Source of the DNA: Antedon mediterranea | Lineage: Eukaryota > Echinodermata > Crinoidea > Comatulida > Antedonidae | DNA: 64,000 nt | Assembly (NCBI RefSeq): GCF_964355755.1 | Contig: NC_092676.1 | Span: 23,418,288 to 23,482,287 of the forward strand | Direction: 5' to 3' | Shown here: positions 41,508 to 53,769 of the stretch, in pieces | How the letters are laid out: each line of letters begins with the position of its first letter | Numbering within the stretch: position 1 is the stretch's first letter | The notes under the pieces: generated by a model | The model's input: the letters and a program-made list of their open reading frames with translations, nothing else | Database searches by the model: none | What the model was told of the DNA's origin: nothing | Position numbers and translations under genes: made by a program

Positions 41508-44413
41508 GTAAGTTGAATTCATTCTAACATTAGACTAATAGTAATACAGTAGAATCCATCCTATATTAAGAAGACACCCCAAGGGCCGGGACACCCCAAG
41601 GGCTGGGACACCCCAAGGGCCGGGACACCCCAAGGGCCGGGACACCCCAAGGGCCGGGACACACCAAGGGCCGGGACACCCCAAGGGCCGGGACACCCCA
41701 AGGGCCGGGACACCCCAAGGGCCGGGACACCCCAAGGGCCGGGACACCCCTAGGGCCGGGACACCCCAAGGGCCGGGACCCCAAGGGCCGGGACACCTCA
41801 TGGGCCGGGACACCTTCCCGTGAAACGATAGGGGTATGTGTTTTAACACACGTGACTATACTATCTACGCCAAACCTCTATTTGGGAGACACACCTATTA
41901 AAAGAACATTTTTCGTGAAATAAACGAGGTTCAATATGTTAAGTTTTAACTAACACTACGCCAAACGCTATTCTGGAGACACCTCTATTAAAGGGACATT
42001 TTCCAGTGAAACAACGAATGGTAATGTACTTACGCCAAACCGCTATGTTTTAACACTACGCCAAACTTCTATTCAGTATTTATTCTATTAGGCCTAAAGG
42101 GACATTTTCAGTAAAACGAATGATGGGTAACATTATGTTCTATACACTTTTAAGGAACAAACACTTTTAAGGGGACACCACCCATTTGTCCGCTTAAAAC
42201 TTTTAAGAGGAAAAAAGAATTGTAATTTGTAAATGATAATATCTGTGGCCACCAAGATTTTATAATTTTATTACAAACGTTTAGATTTGTACGGCACTCT
42301 ATTAGTGACAAAAAAAAATCAGTGGATTTTTTAGTATAGCACGAACCGTTAATGCAGTTTTTATAATGGAATGTTATATATTGATTTTCTTGTTATCTTG
42401 TAATTGGCCAGTATAAATTCAACATATAATTTAAAAGCACCAAAATATTCCAAAAAATCAAAATTCCAATGGATATAAAACCGTTTTTTGATCAAATTGG
42501 TCACACGGGGATTGGTATGTTTTATTTCATCATAAGTAGGTCATTTTTAATTAATGTTAAGCTTGTTGTGTTTAATGTCATTGACTCGGAAAAAAAAGAA
42601 GCATTTATGTGACGTCATGAAATCTGAATGCTTAAATGCGCTTCGTGCGTGGCAATCGACACACTTTAATTCAACCGTTAATCAGGATTTGTGTAGAATT
42701 TTCAAACCAAAATAAATTATTTTTAATTATCATTCCTTATAAGTAATTAATTGAGTACCATCATTATATTGTTAAAGTAATAATAATAAAGTTTATAGTA
42801 TTACATTAATGCTTATATTATTAAGTAATTTAGTAATTATTTAAGTATTTATTATTATTTAAGTGTTTATTTAAATAATTATTAAAGTAATTTGAATAAT
42901 CTAGGCAATTACTTATTTTAACTGTCTCCTCAAATTCCTTTTAAAATGATTTATGGTTAAGATATACAGGTTTTTCCAATCTTGGCATTTTAATATGTAG
43001 CAAGTTCGAAGTTATTAATGTATTTCTTATATTCATATAGTAGAACTTCTATTAAGGGGACATCTTTTGGTTTCATAAAAGTGTCTTCTGAATAGTGGTG
43101 TCTCAAAGAAGATGTTCTACTTCATTCGGATTTAATTATGCTTGGTTCCCACTATAGAGACGCAGCAACACAAGGACGTAACGTAACGAATTGACCAATT
43201 ACAAGCGATGGATTATTCGAACTGGCGCTTACCATTGGTCAACTCGCTTGCGTGTGCGTCTCTAAGTGGGAACCAAGCTCAACAACTATAACAACAATTA
43301 CCTTTGCACTCTAGGGTGAAAGTATTCCACCAGGGACAATTCCTTCATCATATTCAGGAGAGCGAATTCCTTGACTCGCCCGAGTGGGAATCTTACTCGA
43401 GTGAAAGTGACGTCTTCCAGGTTAGAATTTTTTTTGTTCGCAGGTCTAGTCTGCTTTGGTTTGAACGCCTTTTTTAGTGACGCGAGCACCTTTTAATAAT
43501 AATCAGTTTGTTACTGTATTTCGAATGTTAACGACCTGAACCACAACACGTTTACTTAATGTTTAAACGCAATGTTTACTTTTCTTAATAAAAATATTAT
43601 TTGAACATTGACGGTTTAAAAGAAAAGAAATGCATTCATATGTAAATGGCAAGGTCTTTTTTTGTATACTGTAATTATGTATATTGCATATTCTGTCATA
43701 TCGATCGGTTTATAACTATGTAAATGATGATGCGAAATCAAAATGTTAAACATTGTATTTCCAATGCTAAACGTGATTTTATAGATTTTATCAATTTACA
43801 TTTCGTTTTTATGTTCATGATTCGCAAGTATGGTGATATTTAGGATGATTGTTGATACATTATAATGAATTAGTGTGAAAGTGATGGCGGGGGACAAACT
43901 GTCGTTTAATGATAGGGAGTCTGCATAGCAAGCAGAAGACCCGAGTTGGAGTTTCTGTTGCTACGAATTTTACAGATTTTGACTCCCAATACTAGTAGGA
44001 AAGGTTTCTACCACCCATTGCATGATGCAACATTTTCATCGTTTCTCTCGGATATCACAGCTGTTTTTCAGGGGAATAATGTTTCGATCTTTCACTCTAA
44101 ATAGGTAACAATGACTGCATCCTCATACTGCCGCTATATCATCTGGCCGAGAGAAGGGCTACTCGAAGTTCTAAAAACTCAGCCGTACTTGGAATGTGTC
44201 TTCAACAACCTAATCGGAAATGACATCGCCACTAAACTATGCCAATTGAATGAGCGCAATGTGGTAAAGGGGGCACCCAAACCAGACATCAGGTTGCCGA
44301 ACGTCATCCAGAGACCGGCAAACCGCTACAATATGAAAGGTCAGTCAGGGACAGTCGCTGTATGCGGCGCTGCTATACCAATGGGCCTAACAGGTGAATA
44401 CAGCATGAGCTAG
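40999..44413 (+). CDS. popdc: Popeye domain-containing protein A (POPDC family)
   Basis: Popeye proteins are three-pass membrane proteins with a cytosolic cAMP-binding Popeye domain. In vertebrates they act in heart and muscle and regulate membrane partners. Exons 40999-41507, 43315-43420 and 44105-44413 give 307 residues. The N-terminus is short with a glycosylation site (N16-T-T). Membrane segments lie at about 33-52, 55-77 and 81-106, followed by FIRPVKLTQEEKDLYVRVFK. The cAMP-site motif EFLDSPEW is at 187-194, with the ultraconserved DSPE Asp as D190, and FQVTMTA at 204-210. The C-terminal FNNLIGNDIATKLCQLNE matches the vertebrate YLIGKDITNKLYSLND block. Length is near human POPDC3 (291). 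Orthology to POPDC1, 2 or 3 cannot be assigned by eye. Confidence 0.93.
41560..41815. repeat. 17-bp tandem array in Popeye gene A intron 1
   Basis: About fifteen copies of gggacaccccaagggcc with few variants. Strongly GC-rich compared with the surrounding DNA. Preceded by 'cagtagaatcc..cctatattaag', the opening of the attaaggggacacc repeat family. Minus-strand repetitive frames are artefacts. Confidence 0.92.
41860..42195. repeat. Diverged tandem units of the attaaggggacacc family
   Basis: Three or four units of about 95 bp contain 'acgccaaac.tctatt', 'gagacacctctattaaaggg' and 'acattttccagtgaaacaa'. Continuous with the 17-bp array. Confidence 0.6.
43037..43127. mobile_element. Small palindromic element of the gtagaac...ggggacatc family
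   Basis: Left 'gtagaacttctattaagggg' and right 'aagaagatgttctac' are inverted, with 'gtgtcttctgaatag' between. It suggests that the dispersed attaaggggacacc units derive from a short palindromic MITE. Confidence 0.5.
43137..43280. mobile_element. Palindromic MITE, 'gcttggttcccacta' family
   Basis: Termini atgcttggttcccactatag and taagtgggaaccaagc; centre gcgatggattattcgaactg. Lies 35 bp before the exon 2 acceptor of Popeye gene A. Confidence 0.7.
43315..43420 (+). CDS. popdc: Popeye gene A exon 2
   Basis: Encodes VKVFHQGQFLHHIQESEFLD then SPEWESYSSESDVFQ, aligning with POPDC1 [20 protein letters not shown]. Acceptor cactctag, donor gttaga, phase 2 to 0. Confidence 0.93.
44105..44413 (+). 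CDS. popdc: Popeye gene A exon 3
   Basis: Encodes VTMTASSYCRYIIWPREGLL through the conserved LIGNDIATKL and a variable tail ending GLTGEYSMS. The stop is at 44411-44413. A possible donor (ACAG|GTGAAT) near the end could give other C-termini. Confidence 0.9.
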   Translation, partial: VTMTASSYCRYIIWPREGLLEVLKTQPYLECVFNNLIGNDIATKLCQLNERNVVKGAPKPDIRLPNVIQRPANRYNMKGQSGTVAVCGAAIPMGLTGEYSMS

Positions 44414-46240
44414 GTTCAGTGCCTAGCCTATGTAGTTCATCCCGGAATCCTTAGTGACCTTGTGCTGCCATAGTTTAATCTTGTCTTTCTGCCATCACTG
44501 TCTCTGTTAGCCGTCCTAATACGAAGTTTTATTCCGCATACTATTTTAGCTTGTTGTAGAAAAGTTTCCTAAAAAACTTTTATGTCAAGTCTTCTCAAAT
44601 GTTTTTTCTCCGCCAATTTTTATTTCGGTACGTTACTAATCAGCATCTTCGCTAATAATAATTCTCCAAACATGCTCATGGCGCTATCTCTCTGCCATTC
44701 TATTTCCTTCATCTACCGTATTAGTTGATAGTATATCATAATCGTCGTACTACATATTTTTACCATTCCACAGCCAACCGTGTCTCCTTTATATCACGTA
44801 GTGTTTAGCAGCTATTTGATAGATGGTAGTTTTGTTTCCTTTGACGTCCCATAGCCATTCTATCCACTTATTTTTCAACATACAGTACTGTAAATTGATT
44901 GATGTACCGTAGCGCTGTAGTTATAGAGCATTTAATTTCAGATCAGCATCGGAAGATGGAACGTATTTGGCCTTGCTTATTTCCGAGTTCTCGTGAGCTG
45001 GTTAAAGCTAATACACAAACTAATCAAAACAAAATGTACTAAAATCACAGAAAAATACACCACGAAACATTGACAGGAACACAAATACATTCAAAAGTGT
45101 ATTAAAACAAAGAAAGTTAATCGGCAGCGATGTTTCTTTCGCTTTAAATAACCATTTTTCAACTTCTATTTCTAAAGGTACTAGGTAACTGAGTTTTATG
45201 AAGAATCGGTTCGTGTCAACATGACATATCTACTCAGTCAAAAAATTCGTCGAAGATGACAGGCAGCCTTTTTGGCAATCGACTGATGGTAATGAAGACT
45301 TCGAACCAGACAGAGATGAAAAGATCAGGAACACAACAATACAAATGAGAATACAGCTGAGGCCTATTTAAAAAATAATGCCACCTTTTGTTTGTTTCAT
45401 TACGGCTATTATTGTGTCTAAACTCTCGCGGAAGGAATCAAACGCCAACTTTGAGCATTATGACGTCACCAAAATTAATCTTGAATCTCAAATCTAATAA
45501 TCAAAATTTGATTGTGGTTTTTTTTTTTATTTTTGCTGTGCACATTGAAGTGATGATAATTGTTTACTCGTTACGATGGTTACGTATGATTTGGAAAGAT
45601 CATTCCAATAAAACTATTCTTGTGATAAATGCGTCACAAATTCTGCTGCTTCCTATCACAACACTCATAAATCATAATAAAAGATGATAATTAAACTCCG
45701 ACGATTAACCAAATATAAATAGCAATTTACTTAAATTACAAGGCTTAACAGTTTATGACGTCATTTAAAGTAATTTCCATAATTAGATAGCTTTTATAAG
45801 TTAGGCCTAGATTAGAACATATGAACCAAGTGAAATACAATATAAATCGATTATTCCCAGAAAACCAATCACCTTTGTTTTGTATATATCCATTTTTTCA
45901 ACATCACATATTTTACGCGCGCGTAACACTATTAGCATTCTTTGAACGCGCGCGTCAGATTATATTAGCCTATGAGGTGATTTCCAATATATATAATATA
46001 GGTCTATATAGTGTTTTTTAAACTACATACGTATATTATCGAAGTACAGTATTTTAAGAATCTGTGATATTGCTGCAACATTCCTATTGTGTGTCCGTTC
46101 ATTTTATTTTATATCCCCAGTTAACGACTTTTCTACATATCTAGTGTTTAAAGAGCTGTTTTAGAACGCAAATGTATAGCCAACGAACATATTATTATTG
46201 CCTCATAATAAATACTATCTGTTTGTATATCCTTCAAACC
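44414..46240. other. Region downstream of Popeye gene A; nothing recognised
   Basis: Probable 3' UTR at first, then AT-rich DNA. The open frames 45388-45687 and 45821-46021 have no family features. 'acgcgcgcgtaac' and 'gaacgcgcgcgtcag' motifs at 45914-45958 resemble the tandem motif at 55300-55410. Confidence 0.35.
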
Positions 46241-46245
46241 GAGTA

Positions 46246-46670
46246 TTTTCACGCTGCTGCTCTAGCCCGCTACGTCACACGAGATGACTCATTCATTAGA
46301 TGAAATCAAGCAGCAGTATAGTACTACACTTTGACCTTTTTTGTTAAAATTGAAACTCGACTATAATTTATAGGTACCACCTGTTGAATCCAAAAAACGG
46401 CTGGGAAAAGAGTCTAATGACAAATCCCAAAGCATTTCTGGTAATTATGAGTCCCATGATATTACTATAATTCACTGTCAGATAATCATTGAATTATTAT
46501 CAAAACAGTCCATTGAAGTTTTTGTTTGTAATAGGATACTTGAAGTATCTAGCCTTGATGAAGTGACCCCCAGACTTGACCTTAGCAATAACAATAAGCA
46601 AGCAGCGTTTTTTGTAAGAAATATTCTTGTTTACAATAGGCCTATTACAATCTTTGATAATAAGAAGAAG
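46246..46670. mobile_element. Dispersed element shared with 63320-63955
   Basis: Starts 'ttttcacgctgctgctctag' and ends 'caagcagcgttttttgtaag' plus aaatattcttgttt. The same blocks in the same order appear at 63320-63955, which also shows an insertion of about 205 bp. Confidence 0.7.
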
Positions 46671-47309
46671 ATATAGAATATTATTCCGTTTGCATATGAT
46701 TAAACAGCAACATTATTATTATGACATTGTAATAAAATTGGTTCCAACTATACGTTTACGCGTGCGCACCAAATGATATCCACTACTGAGTGTACTATTT
46801 TCTAAATAGACATAAATAAATATTACATTATCGTAAGCGCATTAAATATTATAATATATTTACATAAAACAAATCACCTTTGATCTCTCAATTCAGCTGC
46901 TATGTCTCGGGTATCAATTAGGTTACGGGCTATTATCAGACTTATTACTTATTGCAGTTGTTGATTGCCCTGGTAACCGAGATCTTTAATAAGCTCAAAT
47001 TGCAAATCTACAAGTACAATACCTAAACAAATTAATTGATTTTGCAATTAATATATCTTGCAAAGCGCTAACGTATAGATCACATTAAATTAACTAAATT
47101 TAAGACCTCTTCACATTGATTTTTTTTTTCAATTATTTCTGACGTGAATGAAAGAAGAAAGAGTGAAAAAACGCAAAAAAGACTAAAGAAAGAAATCATA
47201 TGTAAAGAAAAGGTGTCATCACCATCATATATCGCCTAACGCTTAGGCCTAAAGGTTTCTAATAAAATCGCACGGACGAAATATAACTTGACAGTTGAGC
47301 GCGTCTGAT

Positions 47310-47515
47310 CAAGGCAATCTAACAACATGCTGAGTTACGGAGGATCAAAAGGTTTATCCGTGGCTGTGACACGATCACTTCCACGCCGCGCGCCGCGGAG
47401 AATATACTGTTTGTATACAGTATGTGTCGTAGCGTATAGGGCCCAGACCAAAGGACTGTTAAGAGTTCTTATCTTGGCAAAGCGAGCTCCGTGTCCTGTT
47501 GTTAGATTGACTTGG
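47310..47515. mobile_element. MITE with TCTGAT target duplication, hAT-like
   Basis: Termini caaggcaatctaacaaca and tgttgttagattgacttgg are inverted. TCTGAT flanks both sides (47304-47309, 47516-47521). Related to 18042-18711. The two overlapping open frames here (47327-47527, 47335-47550) are artefacts. Confidence 0.65.
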
Positions 47516-47877
47516 TCTGATGTGTAATGAAAAAAGTTCCTAATTCCCATGGTATCACAATTACATTTCTACAAAGAGACATTCAAGTATATAAATCGAT
47601 TGTTCACAAGAATGTCGTTGGTGTGCTCTAAAAAAGTATGATATCTGCAAAAAAATGATAATAGATTGTTTGCGCGTACTCATGGTGCGCGTACTCGTTA
47701 CGATTGAGGAAGGATGGTGCATCACGTGGTTATATAACGGTAATTCCACACAGCCGCGTAATTCAAATGAGTTAAAACACACGTGGATCAACATGAGTTC
47801 AATATCAACTTTCATACAAATAGTTATTGTCTTTTTTAGGTAGATATAAATTATTTAGGAGGACCTTTTGTAAAATA

Positions 47878-47899
47878 TATAAATAAATAAATAAATAAA
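47878..47899. repeat. (AAAT)n microsatellite
   Basis: Short run of aaataaataaataaataaa within non-coding DNA. Confidence 0.8.
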
Positions 47900-49105
47900 G
47901 GAAACCGATTTAATATTATATGAACCTCAAAGCTTATGTGACATTTATAAAGGTGTTTGTAATTAATGTTGAAGTTAATCTTTGTATTTTTTATTACAAA
48001 GCTTCCACCTAATATTATAAAACCGATTTAAATAGTAATCTGCTATGACATGGGTAATTTTATGTTACTTATCGAAGACGTACGTTTTTACAGTATTGAT
48101 ATTTTGTCATAATTGAAACGAACGATTGAATATTCAATCGTTTTCGATAATAATTGCAAAATGCTGTTGAAATTAATGATTTTTAAAGTATTATCCACAC
48201 GCACTTGATTGGAATATTTTCAATCTTTATATGGATTATAGGCTTACGCCTATATATCTGGTACCAGCTGTCATGTGTATTGCCTTGTGATAACAGAACC
48301 TATTTCAACCATGTTGATTCTATTTTATTAAGTTCACCGTATAAAAAAAATGCAATAATAATGATGATAATTGAAATCAATAAAGTTTGTAAATAAAAAT
48401 TACTTGTGTGAATCATATTTTATTAACTGTCATCAGTCGAGAGACATGAAAAAGTGAGTTTGAAATCAAGATGAAGTCGTAGCTTGCTGATACGTGATTG
48501 GTTACCAGCCCCAATGGAAAAATGATGTGTTTTTGTTTTTATGCAATTTGTTCTAATATAAAGCACCACGACCTGTGCAATTTTAACTCTGGGATTGAAG
48601 ATTTGAAACACGATATACAGCAATTGCATTGCTCTGGGCCTTTAGCTTATGAGAAAATCTATTAAATGCATAACGAGCTATTTCAATTAAGCACAACTTA
48701 TACACAATAAAACTTAATGAAGCCAGACTATGCACAAAACAATTTTAATTTAAAAGTCTAGATTTTTCGTGCTTTAGAATTCTCATAAAACGGATGTTAT
48801 ATATAGTTATTCAGAAGGTTTGTAATTGGTTTTAGCTATTACATTAAAAAAGATCGAGAACCTCGTACGATGGTTCAAGGCTATGTTATACTTTCACATT
48901 TTATCCAATACCTTGTCTACCAAAATAAAAACGTTTTACATCTACTTTACTAGATTAATCTAAAAACATAACATTACCCCCTGATTATTCTTTGGATTAT
49001 ATATCTTTTGGTTCAAATTTGCATAAACCATGGAGAAATGAATACACGGAGTCTATTCTGCTAATGTTATCATGTTATTATCATGTAACACAATGTTTTG
49101 CATTC
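47900..49105. other. Intergenic stretch between the Popeye genes; nothing recognised
   Basis: AT-rich. A possible LINE-type end 'attgaaatcaataaagtttg' lies near 48370-48390. No gene-like frame. Confidence 0.3.
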
Positions 49106-49109
49106 CCTA

Positions 49110-49265
49110 AAGCTCTGTCTACACTATCAAACTAGTTTGACAAAAAATGTGATGTACCGTACTCAAGTATGGTGGTGAAATGCCCAAATATGACATCATC
49201 GTGACCATATATGGCACATGATATTTTGTTTGTCACATAAAGTTTGCTAGTGAAGACAGAGCTTT
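49110..49265. mobile_element. MITE of the 'gtctacactatcaaact' family, intact
   Basis: Termini aaagctctgtctacactatc and tgctagtgaagacagagctt are inverted repeats. Interior has 'cccaaatatgacatcatcgt' and 'atatggcacatgatattttg', shared with the copies at 58661, 59517 and 59813. Confidence 0.75.
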
Positions 49266-49903
49266 ATACTTCCCAACGCTGCTACATTGTATGCGTTATT
49301 ATCAATGTTAGGCCTATTTAAAGGGTGGCTCCGGGTAGAATACCTATTTGTTTATAAATACAAGGAAACACTATTTTTTATTAGAAATAGTTACCCTGTT
49401 AACGGTTGTAAGTCATTGAAAATCAGTAAGTACATTTGAAAAGTCTTGTAGCAACATTTATTTAAAGGTGCTTATTGGACGATGCTCGTTCTGCTACACG
49501 GTTGACGAAAAATAGTGGGGTTAGTTCCAATGTTGCATATGTTTATTGTAGGCCTATAATAAACAGAAACGTTGATTCTGGTCGGCGCTGCACTTCTGGC
49601 TGCCATTGGTCCGTGAAGGAAGTGAATTTGTTCAGTTTCCAGTTAAGCTTGAGGAGAAATATAAATACCTTTGCCTCTATCTTCTACAATTTTATCTAAG
49701 TCATGTGCAATGAAATTACCAAGATAAACAAAGTACATGATACTCAGGCTATACCACGGGTAGCCGATCTTATGTCTTAGGGCATAAATCGTTCATTCTC
49801 AATCACGAATACTGTAGTACTGACGCTGATATACATACTAAACTACTTCAATCAAGAACACACACAAGAAATAAAACAATATCGTTATGCTGCTAATTCG
49901 AAC

Positions 49904-49938
49904 CAGGGAGTTGTTATTAGTCTAATAACAACTCCCTG
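49904..49938. repeat. Perfect palindrome with 17-bp arms
   Basis: cagggagttgttattag, one base, then its exact reverse complement. Confidence 0.95.
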
Positions 49939-49944
49939 TTCTAA

Positions 49945-52900
49945 CCATATAGGCCTGGTATTTTGTTGTTGCAAAATATCATCATTTTAAACGAAAACGT
50001 CCCATTGTCCAGAACCTAACACCAATTGTTTGTGATTCCGTCTGGATGAAAAATGATACATAGACCTATAGGCTATTCTGGGTTCCAGAGTTTAACTTAA
50101 TATATTGGTACATATAGCGTTTAATACGTAAACTAATTCAGACAAACGTCGAAAAGCTTCAAAATAACTACAGACTTAGGGCAAGTCTACATACAGGCCT
50201 ACGCTTAAAATTCTTAATAATTTGACATCAAAATGTTATGAGTTAAGTTAGCTATTAGTTATTAGCTACATCACCGTGTTTGTCCTTTAACAATGAAGCG
50301 TGATACTTAGACTCTAGATTATGTTTCAGTCCTGTGATAAAACCTATGTAAAGTGTGTTGTTGACATAACCTAATGCAAAAACGTTTGTCATAATCGGCC
50401 TACTCTCGTTTTGATAACGGTGACGCTAATTGCGTTATCTAATCCTTTATGGAAGATCTGCTTAGGTTGTAACGTATATTAAAGCATATCTCATGGGTTT
50501 ATTATGAATCTACTGTATACGACTATTCAATAAGATGACGTATTAATATCATAGTGTGTTTGATTATTCTTCGTCTATACATCGAATGCAAATACTATTA
50601 GCATATGATTAATTATTCATAATATTTTGTAATCAATCAAAAATTAAAATTGTACTGATTCGCTACATGCATATTAGTTATTACATTACATTATTATCCC
50701 ATTTTTCTTATAGTAGGCCTACAACCGTTTGAAATTAAAACACAAAAAATCACTGAGCAGTTCCGGTTGACCTGACCCCAAAGATCATATCACTATTAGG
50801 CCTACGCCTTTTTTCACTTACGCCTCCCGAAGCTCTTTAATAATCAAAGAAATAAGATAAGTAAAACAATCAGAGAAGTTACCCTACTCTTCCCTCATTT
50901 CTTTCCTATAATTCAAGTCAATTTATATATGGTCAAATACATATATAACATAGCTTGACATTTTAGGTCTTCTTTGCCATTCCAATCCTTTATTTTCTTC
51001 ATTTGCTTTTTAGGAATGTTGCCCCTCTTATTTTAATAATTTTTACTGTTAATTTTTATTTTCTATGAAAGACAAGAGAAATAAATGTTACTTTGATTGA
51101 TTGATTGATTGATTGCCAAAAAAAGTAAAATGCTAAAACAGTGATTGTTGATATAATATTATAAAATGGTTAACATTTTAAAGGTACAGCATAACAAAAA
51201 GAGATTTAGATACGAATGCACAGTGATCAATAATTATTATAAACATGCTAACATTCTGACAAGGTAGTAAAAAACGGGGAAGAAATACTGAATACTGCAT
51301 TTTATCCGCATGCACCACGTGACAATAAACGATATGATATGTAATATATTATATTTCTCACGGAATGTTTGCATTTGCATAAATCATAAAACTGAATAAA
51401 TTGAAAAGATAAGGTCTTTTTTTTACCAGAGAAAAAAAATCCTGAAAACCTGTTAAGGCAACAAATTTGTTAACGGTACACACACGTTAAAGTTAAAATT
51501 ATTCATTGATTTTTTACTGCATAAAATATTAATATCTAGATATCATAAAACTGTGTTAATTTTCTGTTTGTACAAATTATTCATATCTGTCTTGTGACAG
51601 GTAATTATATGAGGCGTCGGCGCTCCATATTTACGGTGTTATATTTAGAATGCTATCGATTGAATTGAAATGATTTAAAATGTTGGTGTTTGATTTTTAC
51701 TGATTTATAGCTGTTTTTAAAAGCATTTTTTAGAGATATCGACTAAATCAAAATGTGTATATAATTGCAGGAACTAGGATGGAGAGTTTAACGAGTGCGC
51801 ATGCGTTAGATGATTATCATTGTCATCATAATCAATTTCATCTTAAGGAAATTCATTATAAAATATTATTTTATTTTATGCAATCAAAACAAATACTATA
51901 GCGATAATTACCGCCACTTACCGGTTACGATTTGGCCCATATAAAATAAATACGATAAATTCTGATTTTATTCTCATTAGCTATGATACGTTAATGCATA
52001 GGCTACTAGGCCTATGATGAAACACTGCAATAATAATTAGTCGACTCAATATATAAATCATATAGTGATAGTGATGATGACAATCATTAACAATAACATC
52101 ATTAATTACTTTTACGTGTATATTGATAATACTATAGCTATTTATTTCTATAATCATGAAAATGTAGGGCCGAATCACAAAATATATTTATTACCGCACG
52201 AATAACACTAAGATAAGAAATCCTAAAAATATTATAATTTTCCGTCACCACACTTCAGTTTGTGTAGCTGTCCTTCTCTCAGTCAGCGAATACACTCGCT
52301 GTAATAAGATGAATCGTGACGTCATCTCATACTTGTCATTCCATTCAGCTGAGGTTGTCGAAATTTTTATCAATAATAAATTTCGAAGGAACGAATATTC
52401 TATTACAGACACTATATGTTATATGGTTTATGATAATATCTGCGAATTTTTTTTTTGACGCGACCGATACGTTTGTATAACATATTCAGTCTCTGCAATC
52501 TCTATGCCTAGCTCGTCTTAAAATTAACATGCTTGAAAATTACAATACACTTCGACAGATGGTTCGCTGTATAGTGTACGTTGAAATATATGATTATTTT
52601 CTGCACTCTGATAATCTCGCTACACGTAGAAAGTTTGGAAATTAACCGACTTAGACAATATTTACAGAGCTAAGACCCTCCAGGATGATGACTTTTAATT
52701 AATTAAAACAGTATTATTATCAGTTATACACGCGGTTGTCATTTTGAGATATTTGTCTATTTTTTGTCATCGAGCAAAGAGGTATCTCAGTGGTATCTTC
52801 AACATTCATGTTAAAATATAACATGATCATCATCACCATAATTTCACGCTGAGTTCGTTGCTACGGATACCTGGACTGTGCCTCTAATCAACGGGGTCAT

Positions 52901-53015
52901 ACCTACGAGAAAGAATCGACTGCAATCGTGAGAGGACGATATTACCACGGAAGATTTTTTTTTAGTCACTGAAAGGGAATTTACTAGAAGCTGTGTTTGG
53001 TGGACGTTGTAGTTA
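49945..53015. other. Upstream region of Popeye gene B; nothing recognised
   Basis: AT-rich non-coding DNA. A LINE-like tail 'tttgattgattgattgattg' lies at 51094-51113. The last few hundred bases before 53021 should hold the promoter and 5' UTR. No clear core-promoter element was found. Confidence 0.35.
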
Positions 53016-53020
53016 ACGCG

Positions 53021-53502
53021 ATGGCGGAGGATGAGATTTATTTGAATTCGCCGAAGGTGCCTTGTGAGGATTGGGATAAACAAAATTCCCTATTTCATTT
53101 AGGATGTTTTTGCCTTACTATAGGTTACTTGACTACCCCGAACATAGGAATTGCCAGGGCTTTATGGCTTCGCTGTTGCCTAGTTATCGGTTTGTTCTTC
53201 CACGTTTTATGGGCAGGCCTGGTGCTATGTTGGTCCGACCTTTTTGCTTGGAGCTTAGTTTCGTTCGTTATAAACATTCTGCAATTGACCTATTTGATTT
53301 TTATAACGAGGCCTATAAAACTAGATGAAGATATAATGGAACTACATGAAAAGTTCTTTAAACCGTTTCATATTTCGATTCAAAAATATAAACGGATGTT
53401 AGATCACTATGGTGAACTTTGCGAAATAGATGCTACTGGTCATTATGCACTTGAAGGTAAAACAAAAGCTGGGAACAAACTTGCAATTCTATCATCTGGC
53501 AG
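53021..53502 (+). CDS. popdc: Popeye domain-containing protein B, first coding exon (partial gene)
   Basis: A second POPDC gene, same orientation as A. The exon encodes 160 residues plus a split codon, and begins MAEDEIYLNSPKVPCEDWDK in a good context (gcgATGG). Membrane segments lie at about 23-40, 45-69 and 72-95, followed by FITRPIKLDEDIMELHEKFF and ALEGKTKAGNKLAILSSG. The same exon-end position and phase-2 donor (AG|GTAAGA) as gene A indicate a shared gene structure. Unlike A, there is no N-x-S/T site in the short N-terminus. Exons corresponding to gene A exons 2 and 3 (with DSPEW) were not found before base 64000, so they lie beyond the window, or the gene is truncated. Confidence 0.88.
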
Positions 53503-53514
53503 GTAAGAATCAAC

Positions 53515-53765
53515 TAGAGTAAGAACCCCTCGATTATGGGGGCACCCTATTATAAAGGGGGAACCTCTATTAAGGGGCGGGGGAACCTCTATTAAGGTGG
53601 AACCTCTATTATGGGGGCACACCTATTAAGGCGGAACCTGTATTATGGGGGCACACCTATTAAGGGGAACCTGTATTATGGGGGCACCCCTATTAGTGGG
53701 GGGGGGGGGGCACCCTATTAAATGGACACCTTTATTAAAGGGATACCCATACTAAGGAGTCACTT
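53515..53765. repeat. Tandem units of the attaaggggacacc family in Popeye gene B intron 1
   Basis: Irregular units 'gaacctctattaagggg' and 'tattatgggggcaccccta' start 12 bp after the exon. A run of about 14 G ends near 53711. Confidence 0.85.
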
Positions 53766-53769
53766 TCCC

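Noticed and set aside
41535-41849. Two overlapping proline/glycine-rich minus-strand frames
   Set aside because: Both are translations of the 17-bp tandem array.
43298-43489. 63-residue minus-strand frame
   Set aside because: Shadow of Popeye gene A exon 2 on the opposite strand.
52997-53020. Upstream extension of Popeye gene B exon 1
   Set aside because: It starts with a non-ATG codon; the ATG at 53021 has a better context and fits the family's short N-terminus.
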